A DNA stretch of 64,000 nt from a bacterium (GCA_028275345.1 JAPWUV010000001.1:186001-250000); one strand, 5' to 3'; shown: positions 53,439 through 64,000, numbered from the stretch's first letter. Notes: a model not told the origin generated them from the letters alone. Translations and numbers: made by a program.

Positions 53439-54578
53439 ATGCGGAAGTACTTGTTCACTTCGGAGTCCGTCACCGAAGGTCATCCGGACAAGATCGCGGA
53501 TCAGATCTCGGACGCCGTCCTGGATGCAGTGATGGAGCAGGATCCGCACGGTCGGGTGGCCTGCGAAACCTTCGTCACCACCGGCCTGGCCTTGGTCGGC
53601 GGTGAGATCACCACCGAGTGCTATGTCGACATCCCGAAGTTGGTTCGGGAGGTGGTCAAGGAAATCGGCTACACGGATGCCCGCTACGGCTTCGATTATC
53701 TCACCTGCGCCGTGCTGACGACCATTGATCAGCAATCGCCCGACATCGCCCTCGGCGTGGATCGCGCTGGCGCTGGCGACCAGGGGATCATGTTCGGCTA
53801 TGCGGTGAACGAGACGCCGGAGCTCATGCCGATGCCCATCATGCTGGCTCACCGCCTGGCAATGCGCTTGGCCGAGGTGCGGAAAAAGAAGATCCTCCCG
53901 TACCTGCGCCCGGATGGGAAGACGCAGGTGACCGTGCGCTACGAAGACGATGTGCCTGTCGAGGTCACGGCGGTGGTCGTCTCGGCGCAACATGAGCCGG
54001 ACGTGTCCATCGAGCAGATCCGGGAGGACATCATCCGGGAGGTCATCCACGCGGTCATCCCGAAGTCGATGATCAATGAGGAGCGCATCGTTTATCACAT
54101 CAATCCCACGGGCCGGTTTGTGATTGGCGGACCGCAGGGCGATACCGGACTCACGGGAAGGAAGACGATCGTCGACACCTACGGAGGGATCGCGCGCAAC
54201 GGCGGTGGCTGTTTCTCCGGGAAGGATCCCACGAAAGTGGACCGTTCCGCCTCGTACGCGGCCCGCTGGATCGCCAAGAACATCGTGGCGGCCGGCTTGG
54301 CGAAGAAGTGCGAAATCCAGATTGCCTACGCCATCGGGGTGGCTGAGCCCGTCTCGGTCAGCATCGATACCTTCGGTACCGGAGCCCTGCCGGACGAGGA
54401 GATCGAGAAGCTCGTGCTGAAGAATTTCGATCTCACCCCGGCCGGGATCATCGAAGCCCTCGATCTGCGGCGACCCATCTACCGCAAAACGGCCGTCTAC
54501 GGGCATTTCGGACGGGAGCTGGAAGAATTCACCTGGGAGCGAACCGACCGGGTGAAGGACCTGCAAAGAGGGCTGTAG
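53439..54578 (+). CDS. metK: S-adenosylmethionine synthetase
   Basis: Makes SAM from methionine and ATP. It has 379 residues; the ATG follows GGAGGG at 8 nt. Hallmarks: [21 protein letters not shown] (quoted in part), [12 protein letters not shown], the [21 protein letters not shown] type P-loop (quoted in part) and [16 protein letters not shown]. Length and order are normal. It is followed 57 nt later by ahcY, so the SAM cycle genes are adjacent. Confidence 0.98.
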   Translation: MRKYLFTSESVTEGHPDKIADQISDAVLDAVMEQDPHGRVACETFVTTGLALVGGEITTECYVDIPKLVREVVKEIGYTDARYGFDYLTCAVLTTIDQQSPDIALGVDRAGAGDQGIMFGYAVNETPELMPMPIMLAHRLAMRLAEVRKKKILPYLRPDGKTQVTVRYEDDVPVEVTAVVVSAQHEPDVSIEQIREDIIREVIHAVIPKSMINEERIVYHINPTGRFVIGGPQGDTGLTGRKTIVDTYGGIARNGGGCFSGKDPTKVDRSASYAARWIAKNIVAAGLAKKCEIQIAYAIGVAEPVSVSIDTFGTGALPDEEIEKLVLKNFDLTPAGIIEALDLRRPIYRKTAVYGHFGRELEEFTWERTDRVKDLQRGL

Positions 54579-54593
54579 CCGCCGAGGGACTGA

Positions 54594-55898
<1,305 letters not shown>

Positions 55899-55926
55899 GG
55901 TAGGCTCGTCGGGGGCTTGATTGCGA

Positions 55927-55961
55927 TGGGGGGCTTGAGGCCTCTCTCCCCCTCCTTTTTT
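55927..55961 (+). terminator. Intrinsic terminator after ahcY
   Basis: A GGGGGG/CCCCCTCC stem extended by GAG/CTC with loop GCCT is followed by TTTTTT. It ends the unit that begins at the 49882 promoter. Confidence 0.85.
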
Positions 55962-56115
55962 ACCCAGGCGGATATTCCCTCCGCCACGGTGGCATGGATC
56001 GTGCAGCCTGTCCTCCGGTAGGTCGTTGCCCCTCAAGTCCGCGAGCGGGGGGACGATAATAGGAGTGGTGTCATTGGAGGAAAGGTTTGCGCCTTCATCC
56101 ATCCAGGAGTTTGCA

Positions 56116-58158
56116 ATGAAAGGTCCCGGTGTAGCTCGCCTGTTGCTATTGATCCCGCTCGCCTTCGCCCTCAGCTGTTCCGTGGAGAAGCCGGTGGCGC
56201 CCAAATGGGAGACGAGCGTCGCCGTGCCGCTCATCGACAAGACGTTCACGGTGAGAGAGCTCGTGGAGGACGAAGAGGATCTCTTCTTCGATCAGGACAG
56301 CGTCCTCAACTTCTCTGTGGAGAAGTCTCTGGACACCTACTACGTGGGCGAGCGGCTCAAGATCAGCGCCCTCGAAAAAATCGTTTCCGCCGACATGGGG
56401 AACTTCCGCGTGGATTCGCCCGACACCGTCTCGGTTCACGTGACCTTCGGGGAAATCTATCCGCCATCCCAGTCCATTCCGCCAGGCCAATCGGTGGTGG
56501 TGCCGGCCTTCGAGTTCCAGACGGACGTGAAAGCTGCGGCCCCATTCTCCGCCTTCCAGTACGTGAAGCTGTCGGGCGGTTGGCTGGAGCTCACGGTAGT
56601 GAACGACCTACCAGTGCCGCTCGGTTCACCGCCCCAGGCTCCGCTCTCCGCCAAGATTTGGGGAGGTAGCCCGAGCGGAGAGCCGCTTCTCGTGGCGGAG
56701 TTTCCAGAGGCGATTCCACCAGGCAGCCGGCGCAATCTGGAAGTGGACGTGTCCGGTTTGCTCATTCCCGGTCGACTGTACATTCAGATCACCGGCGGCT
56801 CCGAGGGTAGCCGTGGTCAGGCTGTCCCCATCGACCCGCAGCACGGATTCGCGGTCTCGGTCTACTTGCGAGATCTTGCCGTAGAAGAGGCCGTGGCCAG
56901 GATCCCCGAGCAAGAGATTCGGACGCACGCGTCCTTCCCAATCAAAGATACCCTCGCCGTTCAGGAGGCGGTGATCAAGCGAGGCGCCGTGGCCGTGGAC
57001 TTCGAGAATGCGCTGCCCCTCGGGGTAAGGCTATCCTACGAGATGCCGAACTTCCAGCGGGACGGCAAACCTCTCCGTGGTGAGTTCCAGCTTAGCCCGC
57101 GTACGAAGCGGCGCGAATGGATTGACCTCGCGGGCGTGCGCATCACGGCGCAACCTGGCTCTCGACCCGGCGAGCAGGAGCTCGACTTCGACTGGCTCTT
57201 CTCGACCCTTGGTACGGGGAGCGCGATGGTTCCCCTCCGTGCGAGCGACAGCCTCCATGCGCGGCTCAAGCTGGAGGAGATCGTACTCTCGGAAATCACG
57301 GGCGAGGTCGGGGGGATTCGCGTTGGGATCGATCCGATTGTGCGCCGGATCGATGTGCCGGATCAGGTGGATTCGCTGGAGTTTGAGCGTGTGACGCTGG
57401 AGCTTGCTCTGGAGCACACGCTGGAATTTCCCGCCCGGGCCCACATCGTGATCGAAGGTTCGAGGGACGACGGCAGGACGGCCGAGATTGCGCTGGACCC
57501 GACGCTCAACCCTGCCCCTCCCGACGGTCCTCGCACCGACCGCTTCATCATCGATCAGGACTATCCCGGCTTCAAGCAGTGGATTTCGATGCTCCCGACT
57601 TCCGTTCTGGTGAGGGGCTCCGTGGAGGTGGGAGCGCCGGGCTGGGTGGGGACGGTCTCCGAACAGGACTGGCTGAGGGGAAGCGTCACCATCAGCGCCC
57701 CTGTGGCGGTACGCATCCCGGAGCAGACGACGCGCGGGAAGGTCGACAGCCTCAAGTCCAAGGCCGAGGATCGTGAGGAAGCACTGGACTTTGTGAAGGG
57801 CGTGCGCTTGGTCGCGGAGGTCGAGAATCGGCTCCTGTTCGGCGGCAGCGTCGTCCTCAAGTTCGCGCACGACAGCAGCCTTGTGTACGAGCAGCCGGAA
57901 GTGACTGTAGGACCCATTGGAATCGACCCCGCGCGAAAGACGAATGGCCAGATTCAGCCTGCAAGACGGACCATCGAGATTGCACTGGGCGAAGCGCAGC
58001 TGAATTTCTTCCGCAGCGATCCGGTCTACTCGGGAGTCGAGGTGTACTTCCCCGGCACGGGTGACCAGCCCGCGGAGCTCAGGGCTAGTGACTACCTCCG
58101 CGTGCGAGCGTATCTGGAAACAAGAGTCCTTGTGCATGAGCGAAAGGACGGGGATTGA
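56116..58158 (+). CDS. Large lipoprotein of unknown function
   Basis: The protein has 680 residues; the ATG follows AGGAG at 6 nt and begins a lipoprotein signal MKGPGVARLLLLIPLAFALSC (Cys21). The mature part is almost all beta strands with repeating topology (VRELVEDEEDLFFD, VTFGEIYPPSQSIPPGQSVVVP, DFDWLFSTLGTGS, ITISAPVAV-like stretches) and no enzymatic motif. Similar long 'SVEKP.AP.WE...VP' lipoproteins occur in KSB1- and Latescibacteria-like genomes, as far as I recall. A barrel gene starts 58 nt downstream, so the two may act together at the outer membrane. Confidence 0.75.
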   Translation: MKGPGVARLLLLIPLAFALSCSVEKPVAPKWETSVAVPLIDKTFTVRELVEDEEDLFFDQDSVLNFSVEKSLDTYYVGERLKISALEKIVSADMGNFRVDSPDTVSVHVTFGEIYPPSQSIPPGQSVVVPAFEFQTDVKAAAPFSAFQYVKLSGGWLELTVVNDLPVPLGSPPQAPLSAKIWGGSPSGEPLLVAEFPEAIPPGSRRNLEVDVSGLLIPGRLYIQITGGSEGSRGQAVPIDPQHGFAVSVYLRDLAVEEAVARIPEQEIRTHASFPIKDTLAVQEAVIKRGAVAVDFENALPLGVRLSYEMPNFQRDGKPLRGEFQLSPRTKRREWIDLAGVRITAQPGSRPGEQELDFDWLFSTLGTGSAMVPLRASDSLHARLKLEEIVLSEITGEVGGIRVGIDPIVRRIDVPDQVDSLEFERVTLELALEHTLEFPARAHIVIEGSRDDGRTAEIALDPTLNPAPPDGPRTDRFIIDQDYPGFKQWISMLPTSVLVRGSVEVGAPGWVGTVSEQDWLRGSVTISAPVAVRIPEQTTRGKVDSLKSKAEDREEALDFVKGVRLVAEVENRLLFGGSVVLKFAHDSSLVYEQPEVTVGPIGIDPARKTNGQIQPARRTIEIALGEAQLNFFRSDPVYSGVEVYFPGTGDQPAELRASDYLRVRAYLETRVLVHERKDGD

Positions 58159-58216
58159 GTCCCGATGAACGGCTTTCGACAGTGCCGACACCCAAATCCG
58201 TATCCCTGGAGGCCCC

Positions 58217-59509
58217 ATGAGTAGCGGCAAGCTTGGAATCCACAGGAACGTATCGGGGCGGTGGATCTTCGCCAGTCTCTGCGCCGTGACGATGGGATTC
58301 GGGCGGTTCAACCTTGCCCATGCCGATGTGGGACTCCAACCCAGGCTTCTCGGCATGGGAGGGGCACGCGCGGCCACCGCTTGCGGTGCGGAGGCCATCT
58401 TCGCCAACCCGGCCAATCTCGCCCTCCCGGGAGGGAAGACCTTCGAGTTCCACCTGCTCGGTCTGGGTCTGTTCGTCTACAACAGCTCGCTTTCCCTTCA
58501 CTTCTACAATCGGTTCAACGGCGACTCCTTGGACGAGCACGAAAAGCAAGAAGTCCTCTCCTACTTCCCCGACGATGGCTGGAAAATCGGCTTCCTCAGC
58601 GAGGTGCCGGCGTTCGCTCTGCGAGTCGGGCGTTTCGGGCTCGCTGTGCAGGTGGGGGCCGACGGCGCCATCGCCCTGCCGAAAGAGCTCGTGCGTCGGC
58701 CTCTTTACGGCCTCGGTATGCACCAGACGTATCCGCTGGAGCCCTTCTCGGGCGAGGCCGTGGGCTTCGCCAAAGCCGAGCTCGCCTACGCTCAGCCCTT
58801 CGAGGTGAGTTTCTTCGATCGCTTCGCCGTGGGGATCGGCCTGAGCTACCTCCAGGGCTTGGGACATGCGGAGATCCTCGAGGCCAAAGGCTACTTCACG
58901 AACGATTTCAACGCGGCTCTCGACTGGCGCGTGCGGGCGCGCACGGCGACACTCGGTAGCGGCTTCGGCCTGGACCTCGGTGCGGGGGCCACGAGGGGAG
59001 CTCTTCGCTTCGGACTCGCCGTTTCGCCGGTAGTCGGCCGCATCGCCTGGAAACAGGACACGAAGGAATACTTCTTCTGGATCCACGGCGACTCGCTGAA
59101 TGTGACCCGATTGGACACACTGGATTCCGACGAGGTCTTCCAGAAGCAAGACAGCAGCTACGCCGTCGGTTCCTTCGCGACTTCTCTCCCGAGCCAACTT
59201 CTCGCCGGGGTCTCCTACCACTGGAAAAAGCTCGAGGTGGCCCTGGATTTCCATCAGTATTTCCAGGAGCGCTACGGCCATTCAACGACCCCGGAATTCG
59301 CCCTGGGATTGGAGTCCAGATACATTCCCTTCCTTCCGATGCGATTGGGCGTCGCACTGGGAGGCGGACGCAAGATTCGACCGAGCTGCGGGTTTGGCAT
59401 CTACCTCCCGGGCCTCCGCTGGGATTTCGCCATCGGCGGTTCGGGGAGCTTCATCCCTTCTCGCTGGAATGGGCTGGCTCTTGGCACCGCCCTCCGTCTC
59501 GCGCTCTGA
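58217..59509 (+). CDS. Outer-membrane beta-barrel protein (DUF5723/FadL-like)
   Basis: The protein has 430 residues. The signal peptide ends LAHAD near residue 37. The mature N-terminus reads GLQPRLLGMGGARAATACGAEAIFANPANLA (quoted only in outline), the 'NPA.L' start shared by FadL/PorV-type barrels in FCB bacteria. About 12-14 amphipathic strands follow, and the protein ends in an aromatic/hydrophobic strand (ALRLAL). It is probably a transport or scaffold barrel. It forms a pair with the upstream lipoprotein and ends at a bidirectional terminator. Confidence 0.8.
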   Translation: MSSGKLGIHRNVSGRWIFASLCAVTMGFGRFNLAHADVGLQPRLLGMGGARAATACGAEAIFANPANLALPGGKTFEFHLLGLGLFVYNSSLSLHFYNRFNGDSLDEHEKQEVLSYFPDDGWKIGFLSEVPAFALRVGRFGLAVQVGADGAIALPKELVRRPLYGLGMHQTYPLEPFSGEAVGFAKAELAYAQPFEVSFFDRFAVGIGLSYLQGLGHAEILEAKGYFTNDFNAALDWRVRARTATLGSGFGLDLGAGATRGALRFGLAVSPVVGRIAWKQDTKEYFFWIHGDSLNVTRLDTLDSDEVFQKQDSSYAVGSFATSLPSQLLAGVSYHWKKLEVALDFHQYFQERYGHSTTPEFALGLESRYIPFLPMRLGVALGGGRKIRPSCGFGIYLPGLRWDFAIGGSGSFIPSRWNGLALGTALRLAL

Positions 59510-59570
59510 AACGCGGGCCGAACAGGGTGGACCTGACGGGATTGCCGCCAACAGGATAGCCCGAAAACAG

Positions 59571-59604
59571 AACGCCCCTCGGCTGAGGTCCGAGGGGCGT
59601 TTGT
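59571..59604 (+). terminator. Bidirectional intrinsic terminator
   Basis: A 12-bp stem, AACGCCCCTCGG/CCGAGGGGCGTT, with a 7-nt loop is followed by TGTC on the plus strand and CTGTTTTC on the minus strand. It lies between convergent genes. Confidence 0.88.
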
Positions 59605-59628
59605 CTACGGGCAAGTTCGGTAGGGCGG

Positions 59629-62600
59629 CTACTTCATGAGGATCACCTTCCGCGTCGCACGGAAGTTACCGGCCTCCATGCGAATCAGGTAGACTCCGCT
59701 TGGTGCGGCCTGTCCCCTTTCGTCCGTGGCATCCCACACAGCCGAATGCACGCCGGCAGGTTGGACTTCCCGGACCAGTTCCTTCACCTTCACACCCAGC
59801 AGGTTGTAGATCTCCACCCGTACGGGCGAGGCAGCCGGCAGCTCCCATTCAATCTGCGTCCGCGGATTGAAAGGATTGGGATAGGCCGGCCGCAGGGCGA
59901 AGTCGCGAGGCAGTTCCGGGTCCCGATTCCCCTTTTGCTCCACGGCCAGCGCCTCGCGCAGATTCAGGGAGGGCAGCTCGAAGTCCACCTGGGTTTCCCC
60001 TGTCCCCACATTGACGGGTGTGGCGGCCGAGGGGATCTCTACAGCGAACGGCAGCGGGAGGAAGAAGGGGATGACGTCGGCATCTTTTTCATGCGCCGAA
60101 CCATGGCGCATGAGGGCGAGAACCAGGTCGAGCAGCGAGAGCTGGCTCAGGTCGAGGTCCGTTGCGTACACGCCGTGGTGCCACACGTCCAGGTGGAGCT
60201 CCGGGAGCTCGAACATTCCGCCGAGATTCATCAAGCCCGAGAGGTCCGGGATGCCTCCTTCCAGATTCGGGAGGCCCAGCGAAGTGAGGTCCAGTCCAGC
60301 CCCGAGAGGGATGGCGCTGGTCAGGGCAAAGGTCCGCAGGTAGTAGGTCCCGGGTCTGAGCCCTTGGATCTTGTAGACGTCCGGCGATGCCGTCGGCGTG
60401 AGGCTACTGAGATCCACCCCTGTGACGCCCAGTCCTTCGAGATGTCCGGTCACATCGTAGGCGAGTACCATCGCTTGGGTCAGTGGTTTCCCTGTGGTTG
60501 CATCCCGAACCTTTCCGGAGATCGAGCCGGAAGCTACGGCGAGGGTGATGTTAGCCTGCCTCAGCTCGTTGGCGCCAAGATCCAGGACGGTGGATGCCGG
60601 ATCGCCGAAAGAATCTCCGCCACCCACGTAGGTCGTCGCGTATCCGTAGAGGATGGGGACGGCGGCGATCTTGTAGGAGCCGGGCATCAGATTGTGGATC
60701 CGGTAGCCGCCCGGGAACTGCACGAAGGCGAAGTCGGCTAGTTTCCCCGTATTGGCCTCGTATGCGACCACCGGGAAGCGGTAGAGGCTGTCCGCGCCCA
60801 CCGGCACGCCGTTGGGGAAGCGGACGAAGCCAGCCACCGTGGCTCCTCGCTCCAGAGTGAAGTTGATCCCGGAGTGCACGCCGGACCCTGGGATGTGAAC
60901 TGGGGTGGCGTGGGCTAAATCGTAGGCGCCATCGTAGAATTCCGATAGGTGGGTCTTGTCGGGGATCAGGCACAGGATGGCGTAATCGCCTGGGGGAAGC
61001 GGGCCGAGGGAATAGGAGCCGTCTTCTCCGCTATTCCCGAAGGCGAACTCGGGGAGGCCACGGTTCAACTCGATGGCCACGAGCAAGGCGTCCACCACAG
61101 GGTCGCCGCCCACGGCGTCCGTCACCAGGCCGGTGACGAAGGCAGGGGCCTCGAGGGTGAAGTCCACGCCGGAGATAGTGGCGCCCTCGCCTGCCTGGAT
61201 CACGTTTGCCTGTTCGAAGTCCCACAGGCTGTGGTGGTTCTGGTAGTACTCATCCAGCACTTCTCCGCCATGTTTCAGCACCGTGAGCGTGCGCAGCACC
61301 CACTCGCCCTGCCGTAAGCCGGTGAGCATGTACGAGCCATTCTCGTCCGTGATGGATACCTCGATCTGCAGGTGGCTCAGGAAGGGATCATTCACGGCAG
61401 TTGCGATTTGACGGTCGACCGCCACCACCAGTACGGAATCCAGTCCCTTCCAGTCCGGCCCTTTCACCGTGCCCTGGATGGTAGCCCCCTTGTCGAGCAT
61501 GAAGTTGATGCCGGCGGTGGTGTCGTTTTCCACCACAGAGACCAAGGTCGCCTGGGAGGGGGTTTTGGCATTATCGTAGAATTCTCCCTGGTAATTGGCG
61601 GCCGTCGGCAGGAGGCCGCGCATCAGGTCGCCGAGCAGATCATTGGCCCAGACGTAATAGCGGCCCGGAGGGAGTCCGGAAATCACGTACGGCGATCCCA
61701 AGAGCGAGAGCCCGATTCCCGCAACCGAGGTGTCGGCGGCATTGAAGGCAACGGCGAAAGCGAGGAACACCGGGTTCACGAAGGTGGGGCCCATGATCTG
61801 GCCGCTGATGGCCCCTCCTGCCGTCGCAGGGGAGATAGGCCTGAGGGTGAAATCCACACCGCGTATCTCGTCCGCCGTACTCCCGATGTGGATGACGTCG
61901 GCCTGCGTCCAATCCGTCTTGTCGCGGTACCAAATGGGACCATATCCCTGCGCCTCAGCGGACAACTTGTAGTCGCCCGGGGCCGGCACATGGAGCACAT
62001 AGGCTCCAGTGGATGGGTCCGTAACCCCTTCATAGGTCAGAAGGACGGTCGGGTTGGAGGCGCTGGTGAGCTTAAAGGTGACGACGTCAGTGAACGGGAA
62101 GCCGTCCGGATCCAGAACTGTGCCGGAGATCACCGCCCCATCGTCAAGATCAAAGTTGATGCCGGCGACCTGGGCCCCGCGCGGCACCACAATGGGAGTG
62201 GCCGCTCTCCAACCCCTCTTGTCACCGAAGGGCGCCGGGACGTTGTCGTACAGTTCATCTACATAGTCATTGCTGACGGTCATGACGTAGAATTTGCCGG
62301 GGCCGGTCATCAGTTCGTATTGCCCGGAGCGGTCCGTCTCCCCCACCTGAACGACGTAGCCGAGAGAGTCAAAGGCGACCACCGCGATGGGCCTCTCCGG
62401 CGTCCTTCCCGCCACCGTAACCGTGCCCCGGATTCCCTCTTCCAGGTACGCGCTCAGCACGGCGGCAGAGGTTTCGCCACGGCTCTTCTTCAGCTCTTGG
62501 ACGAAGTCGATGCCGCGTGCTCGGCTCAGCAGGATGGCCGTCCGGATTGCCTGCAGTCTGATCTCCGGCGTGATGGCTCGGGCCGCTCGCTCAGCCATGC

Positions 62601-62835
62601 GTTGGGCCGCCTGGTGATCGGCGAGCGCTTTCAGGACCTGGGCGGAGGTCGCCTTTCCCATCTCTTGCGAAGCGAGCCCGAGGGCCAGAAGCTCTCGCTG
62701 CGTCGTGGCCTCCGAAAGGAGCTTCTTGAAGGCCTGCTGTGGCGGCGTGTCGGCCTGCACAAGCGCTGCCAGGACTCCCGAAAACAGGAGCACCACCATT
62801 CCCAAGCTGCCCATCCGTAGCAAGACCCGTCTCAT
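59629..62835 (-). CDS. Giant secreted protein with carboxypeptidase-regulatory-like repeats and C-terminal sorting domain
   Basis: The protein has 1068 residues; the ATG follows AAGGAGGTG at 5 nt. A signal peptide spans about 1-28 (ends LVQAD). A helical region (30-130) is followed by many CarboxypepD_reg/CnaB-type beta sandwiches, each with the recurrent pattern G.I.G.V.D..G.P......V...L.PG.Y.V and the bridging phrase GINFTLE/GVDFTLR (near 235, 330, 440, 560 and 665). The last ~85 residues have AYPNPFNPRTQIEWELP ... SGVYLIRMEAG ... KVILMK, the FCB C-terminal sorting/FlgD-Ig type domain. It is probably a surface adhesin or scaffold. It has its own promoter at 62925. Confidence 0.85.
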   Translation of the reverse strand: MRRVLLRMGSLGMVVLLFSGVLAALVQADTPPQQAFKKLLSEATTQRELLALGLASQEMGKATSAQVLKALADHQAAQRMAERAARAITPEIRLQAIRTAILLSRARGIDFVQELKKSRGETSAAVLSAYLEEGIRGTVTVAGRTPERPIAVVAFDSLGYVVQVGETDRSGQYELMTGPGKFYVMTVSNDYVDELYDNVPAPFGDKRGWRAATPIVVPRGAQVAGINFDLDDGAVISGTVLDPDGFPFTDVVTFKLTSASNPTVLLTYEGVTDPSTGAYVLHVPAPGDYKLSAEAQGYGPIWYRDKTDWTQADVIHIGSTADEIRGVDFTLRPISPATAGGAISGQIMGPTFVNPVFLAFAVAFNAADTSVAGIGLSLLGSPYVISGLPPGRYYVWANDLLGDLMRGLLPTAANYQGEFYDNAKTPSQATLVSVVENDTTAGINFMLDKGATIQGTVKGPDWKGLDSVLVVAVDRQIATAVNDPFLSHLQIEVSITDENGSYMLTGLRQGEWVLRTLTVLKHGGEVLDEYYQNHHSLWDFEQANVIQAGEGATISGVDFTLEAPAFVTGLVTDAVGGDPVVDALLVAIELNRGLPEFAFGNSGEDGSYSLGPLPPGDYAILCLIPDKTHLSEFYDGAYDLAHATPVHIPGSGVHSGINFTLERGATVAGFVRFPNGVPVGADSLYRFPVVAYEANTGKLADFAFVQFPGGYRIHNLMPGSYKIAAVPILYGYATTYVGGGDSFGDPASTVLDLGANELRQANITLAVASGSISGKVRDATTGKPLTQAMVLAYDVTGHLEGLGVTGVDLSSLTPTASPDVYKIQGLRPGTYYLRTFALTSAIPLGAGLDLTSLGLPNLEGGIPDLSGLMNLGGMFELPELHLDVWHHGVYATDLDLSQLSLLDLVLALMRHGSAHEKDADVIPFFLPLPFAVEIPSAATPVNVGTGETQVDFELPSLNLREALAVEQKGNRDPELPRDFALRPAYPNPFNPRTQIEWELPAASPVRVEIYNLLGVKVKELVREVQPAGVHSAVWDATDERGQAAPSGVYLIRMEAGNFRATRKVILMK

Positions 62836-62889
62836 CTCCGCACCTCCTTAGGCAAGTGCGCTCTGTTTCCCTTCATCTTCGATGCATGG

Positions 62890-62905
62890 GTCACGCGTCC
62901 GTGAC
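62890..62905 (-). promoter_or_regulatory. Perfect inverted repeat downstream of the secreted-protein promoter
   Basis: GTCACG, a 4-nt spacer and CGTGAC form a perfect 6-bp palindrome 13-28 nt past the predicted start point. It could be an operator bound by a dimeric regulator or a small RNA hairpin. Confidence 0.4.
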
Positions 62906-62924
62906 ATCCGCCCCCACACACGTC

Positions 62925-62953
62925 AATGTACACCCATCCCCCGGCGATTGCAA
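62925..62953 (-). promoter_or_regulatory. Promoter of the 1068-residue secreted protein
   Basis: On the minus strand, TTGCAA, a 17-nt spacer and TACATT followed by GAC. The leader is about 85 nt. Confidence 0.7.
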
Positions 62954-63082
62954 GGGGCTTCTTTCGCTCCCTTTGCGCCTCTCCGTCCGGAGGATATGCC
63001 CCTGGGTTCGGCGCCGGTTGGCGAAGTGTGCCTCCAGGCATGAACGCCGATTGGCGGTAGGAAAGAAGCGGGTTCTTTACGG

Positions 63083-63730
63083 TTATGCTCCGCTGCGGGG
63101 GAGCTCGAAGGGGGCCGATCGGCAGGTGTAGGCGCGGTTCCCCAGGCCGATGAGATCCACAAGCACACCCAGCAGACGGCTCCCTCCCTCATCATGGGGT
63201 TGCGCGCGAAGCTCGCGGGCGGCCTCTCGGGCTTCTCCCCGGAGCCACCGCTGGATCTCCCTGTAGCTCTCCAGCGCCAATGGCTCGATCACCACCGTGA
63301 GCGTCAGGTAGTAAGTCCCTGGGGGCAGCAAGGAAGCCTTGGACGTCACCCGCAGGACCCGGGGTCTTGAGAGGTAGCTCTCCAATTCGGTGACGTCCAC
63401 GTAGGTAGGAGGGCTGGTGTCGGGAAAGGATACGGCGTACGCGATCTCGAGCGGTTCGAAGTACAGCTTGGCCCGCTCCACCACCTTGCGAACGAGTTCG
63501 TCCGGCAGGATCCTGCGGACGCGCCAGAGGCGGATCTCGAAACGGATGGCCGAGGTGGCGCCTCGCGTGACCGCAAGGAGGAGGTCGCGGTTCAAGACCG
63601 GCCCCACGGAGACTTGGACCAGGAGCGTGTCCTGCCGCACGTAGACGGAGTCCACTTGCACGCGCCCCGCTTCCGCTCCGATGGCAGAGCCTCCCTCGCC
63701 CAGCGTCAAGAAGGCTAGGAAAAGGGCCAT
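63083..63730 (-). CDS. DUF4390-like exported protein
   Basis: The protein has 215 residues. The ATG overlaps the prmA stop as TGATG, with AGGG upstream; a GTG at 63763 would add 11 residues inside prmA. A signal peptide is present (1-20, LGEGGSAIGAEA). The mature part is a beta-rich domain (VQVDSVYVRQDTLLVQVSV, then AVTRGATSAIRFEIRLWRVRR, quoted in part, then YLTLTVVIEPL), resembling DUF4390, whose members are uncharacterised periplasmic proteins. Translational coupling to prmA is the only context clue. Confidence 0.7.
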   Translation of the reverse strand: MALFLAFLTLGEGGSAIGAEAGRVQVDSVYVRQDTLLVQVSVGPVLNRDLLLAVTRGATSAIRFEIRLWRVRRILPDELVRKVVERAKLYFEPLEIAYAVSFPDTSPPTYVDVTELESYLSRPRVLRVTSKASLLPPGTYYLTLTVVIEPLALESYREIQRWLRGEAREAARELRAQPHDEGGSRLLGVLVDLIGLGNRAYTCRSAPFELPRSGA

Positions 63731-64000
63731 CAGACCCTGCGCCTTGCCACGATGGCGATCCACTCCTCGCGCCTCAGACAGTCCTCCGATCGGAGCCCGA
63801 ATCTTGCCATCTCTGACGTGATTTCTTCCTCTTCGGTTTCGATCAGACCCGCCAGCACGGCGACTCCGTTCGCGTTGAGGTGCGTGGCGATGTCGTCCAG
63901 AATCGGGAGCAGGATCTGTCGCTGGAGATTGGCCAGTAGGATATCGAAGCGCGCGCCGGAGGCCAGAGCGTCGATGGACCCCACGACCAGCCGGACTTGC
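63730..64000 (-). CDS. prmA: Ribosomal protein L11 methyltransferase, C-terminal part
   Basis: The gene runs off the right edge; 89 C-terminal codons are visible. FDILLANLQRQILLPILDD matches the PrmA SAM-methyltransferase motif (D..LAN) that follows the cofactor pocket, and VAVLAGLIETEEEEI then EWIAIVARRR match its end. PrmA trimethylates ribosomal protein L11. Identification is fair given the partial sequence. Confidence 0.8.
   Translation of the reverse strand, partial: QVRLVVGSIDALASGARFDILLANLQRQILLPILDDIATHLNANGVAVLAGLIETEEEEITSEMARFGLRSEDCLRREEWIAIVARRRV

Overview
This window looks like chromosome of a GC-rich, diderm bacterium from the FCB superphylum, probably a KSB1/Calditrichota-like lineage rather than a cultured Bacteroidota (inference). 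Two very large secreted proteins (2525-5515 and 59629-62835, both minus) end in the 'YPNPFN ... G.Y...' C-terminal domain used by FCB bacteria for type 9 secretion or FlgD-Ig-like attachment. LolA, PorV/FadL-like barrels, lipoproteins and a Wzc kinase indicate an outer membrane. YbeY carries the Asp-for-His change I recall from Bacteroidota. I saw no tRNA, rRNA, CRISPR array, insertion sequence or prophage.

Layout, left to right. (1) 1-5.7 kb: envelope genes (partial barrel, Fn3-like lipoprotein, coiled-coil outer-membrane-type protein) converging on a large FG-GAP/VCBS secreted protein. (2) 5.9-8.6 kb, minus: a tightly coupled operon of thioesterase, alpha/beta hydrolase, zinc-ribbon protein and mutY. 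(3) 8.9-19.5 kb, plus: uvrA, a THEP1-type NTPase, pdxS-pdxT, an MBL-fold exonuclease-like protein, an unusual JAB(RadC-like)-DinG helicase fusion, and aspS with a non-discriminating-type signature. (4) 19.5-21 kb: a self-contained unit (promoter, coiled-coil lipoprotein, LysM protein, terminator). (5) 21-26 kb: phoH-pgpH-ybeY-corC, linking RNA maturation and c-di-AMP turnover; then a lone membrane protein. (6) 28-32 kb, minus: rplM-rpsI, terminator, rpsB-tsf-pyrH-frr. (7) 32-37.5 kb, minus: pyrR-pyrB-pyrC running into pvlArgDC, a deoxyhypusine-synthase-like gene and speB, apparently one operon controlled by a readable PyrR attenuator. (8) 37.6-44.3 kb, plus: a promoter and terminated leader RNA, then an aminotransferase, gcvT and comB; then ftsK-lolA. 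(9) 44.5-49.9 kb: exopolysaccharide control genes (Wzc-type kinase, SLBB protein, UpxY/RfaH-like NusG paralogue) and a Tat-exported Gfo/Idh oxidoreductase. (10) 50-56 kb: ptsH-ptsI without any EII, a bifunctional PGI/PMI, metK-ahcY. (11) 56-64 kb: large lipoprotein, barrel, a 1068-residue secreted repeat protein, a DUF4390-like protein and the 3' end of prmA.

The most interesting signals are: the PyrR leader controlling a combined pyrimidine-polyamine operon; the JAB-DinG fusion next to an MBL nuclease; a roughly 160-nt terminated leader RNA at 37669-37828; and a uniform promoter grammar (CTTG, 20 nt, TAnnnT, often followed by TG) that appears at 13 sites and sits between the E. coli sigma70 and Bacteroidota consensus. 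Start codons were chosen by ribosome-binding site, overlap with the upstream stop and family length. Several are GTG or TTG coupled to the previous stop as GTGA or ATGA.
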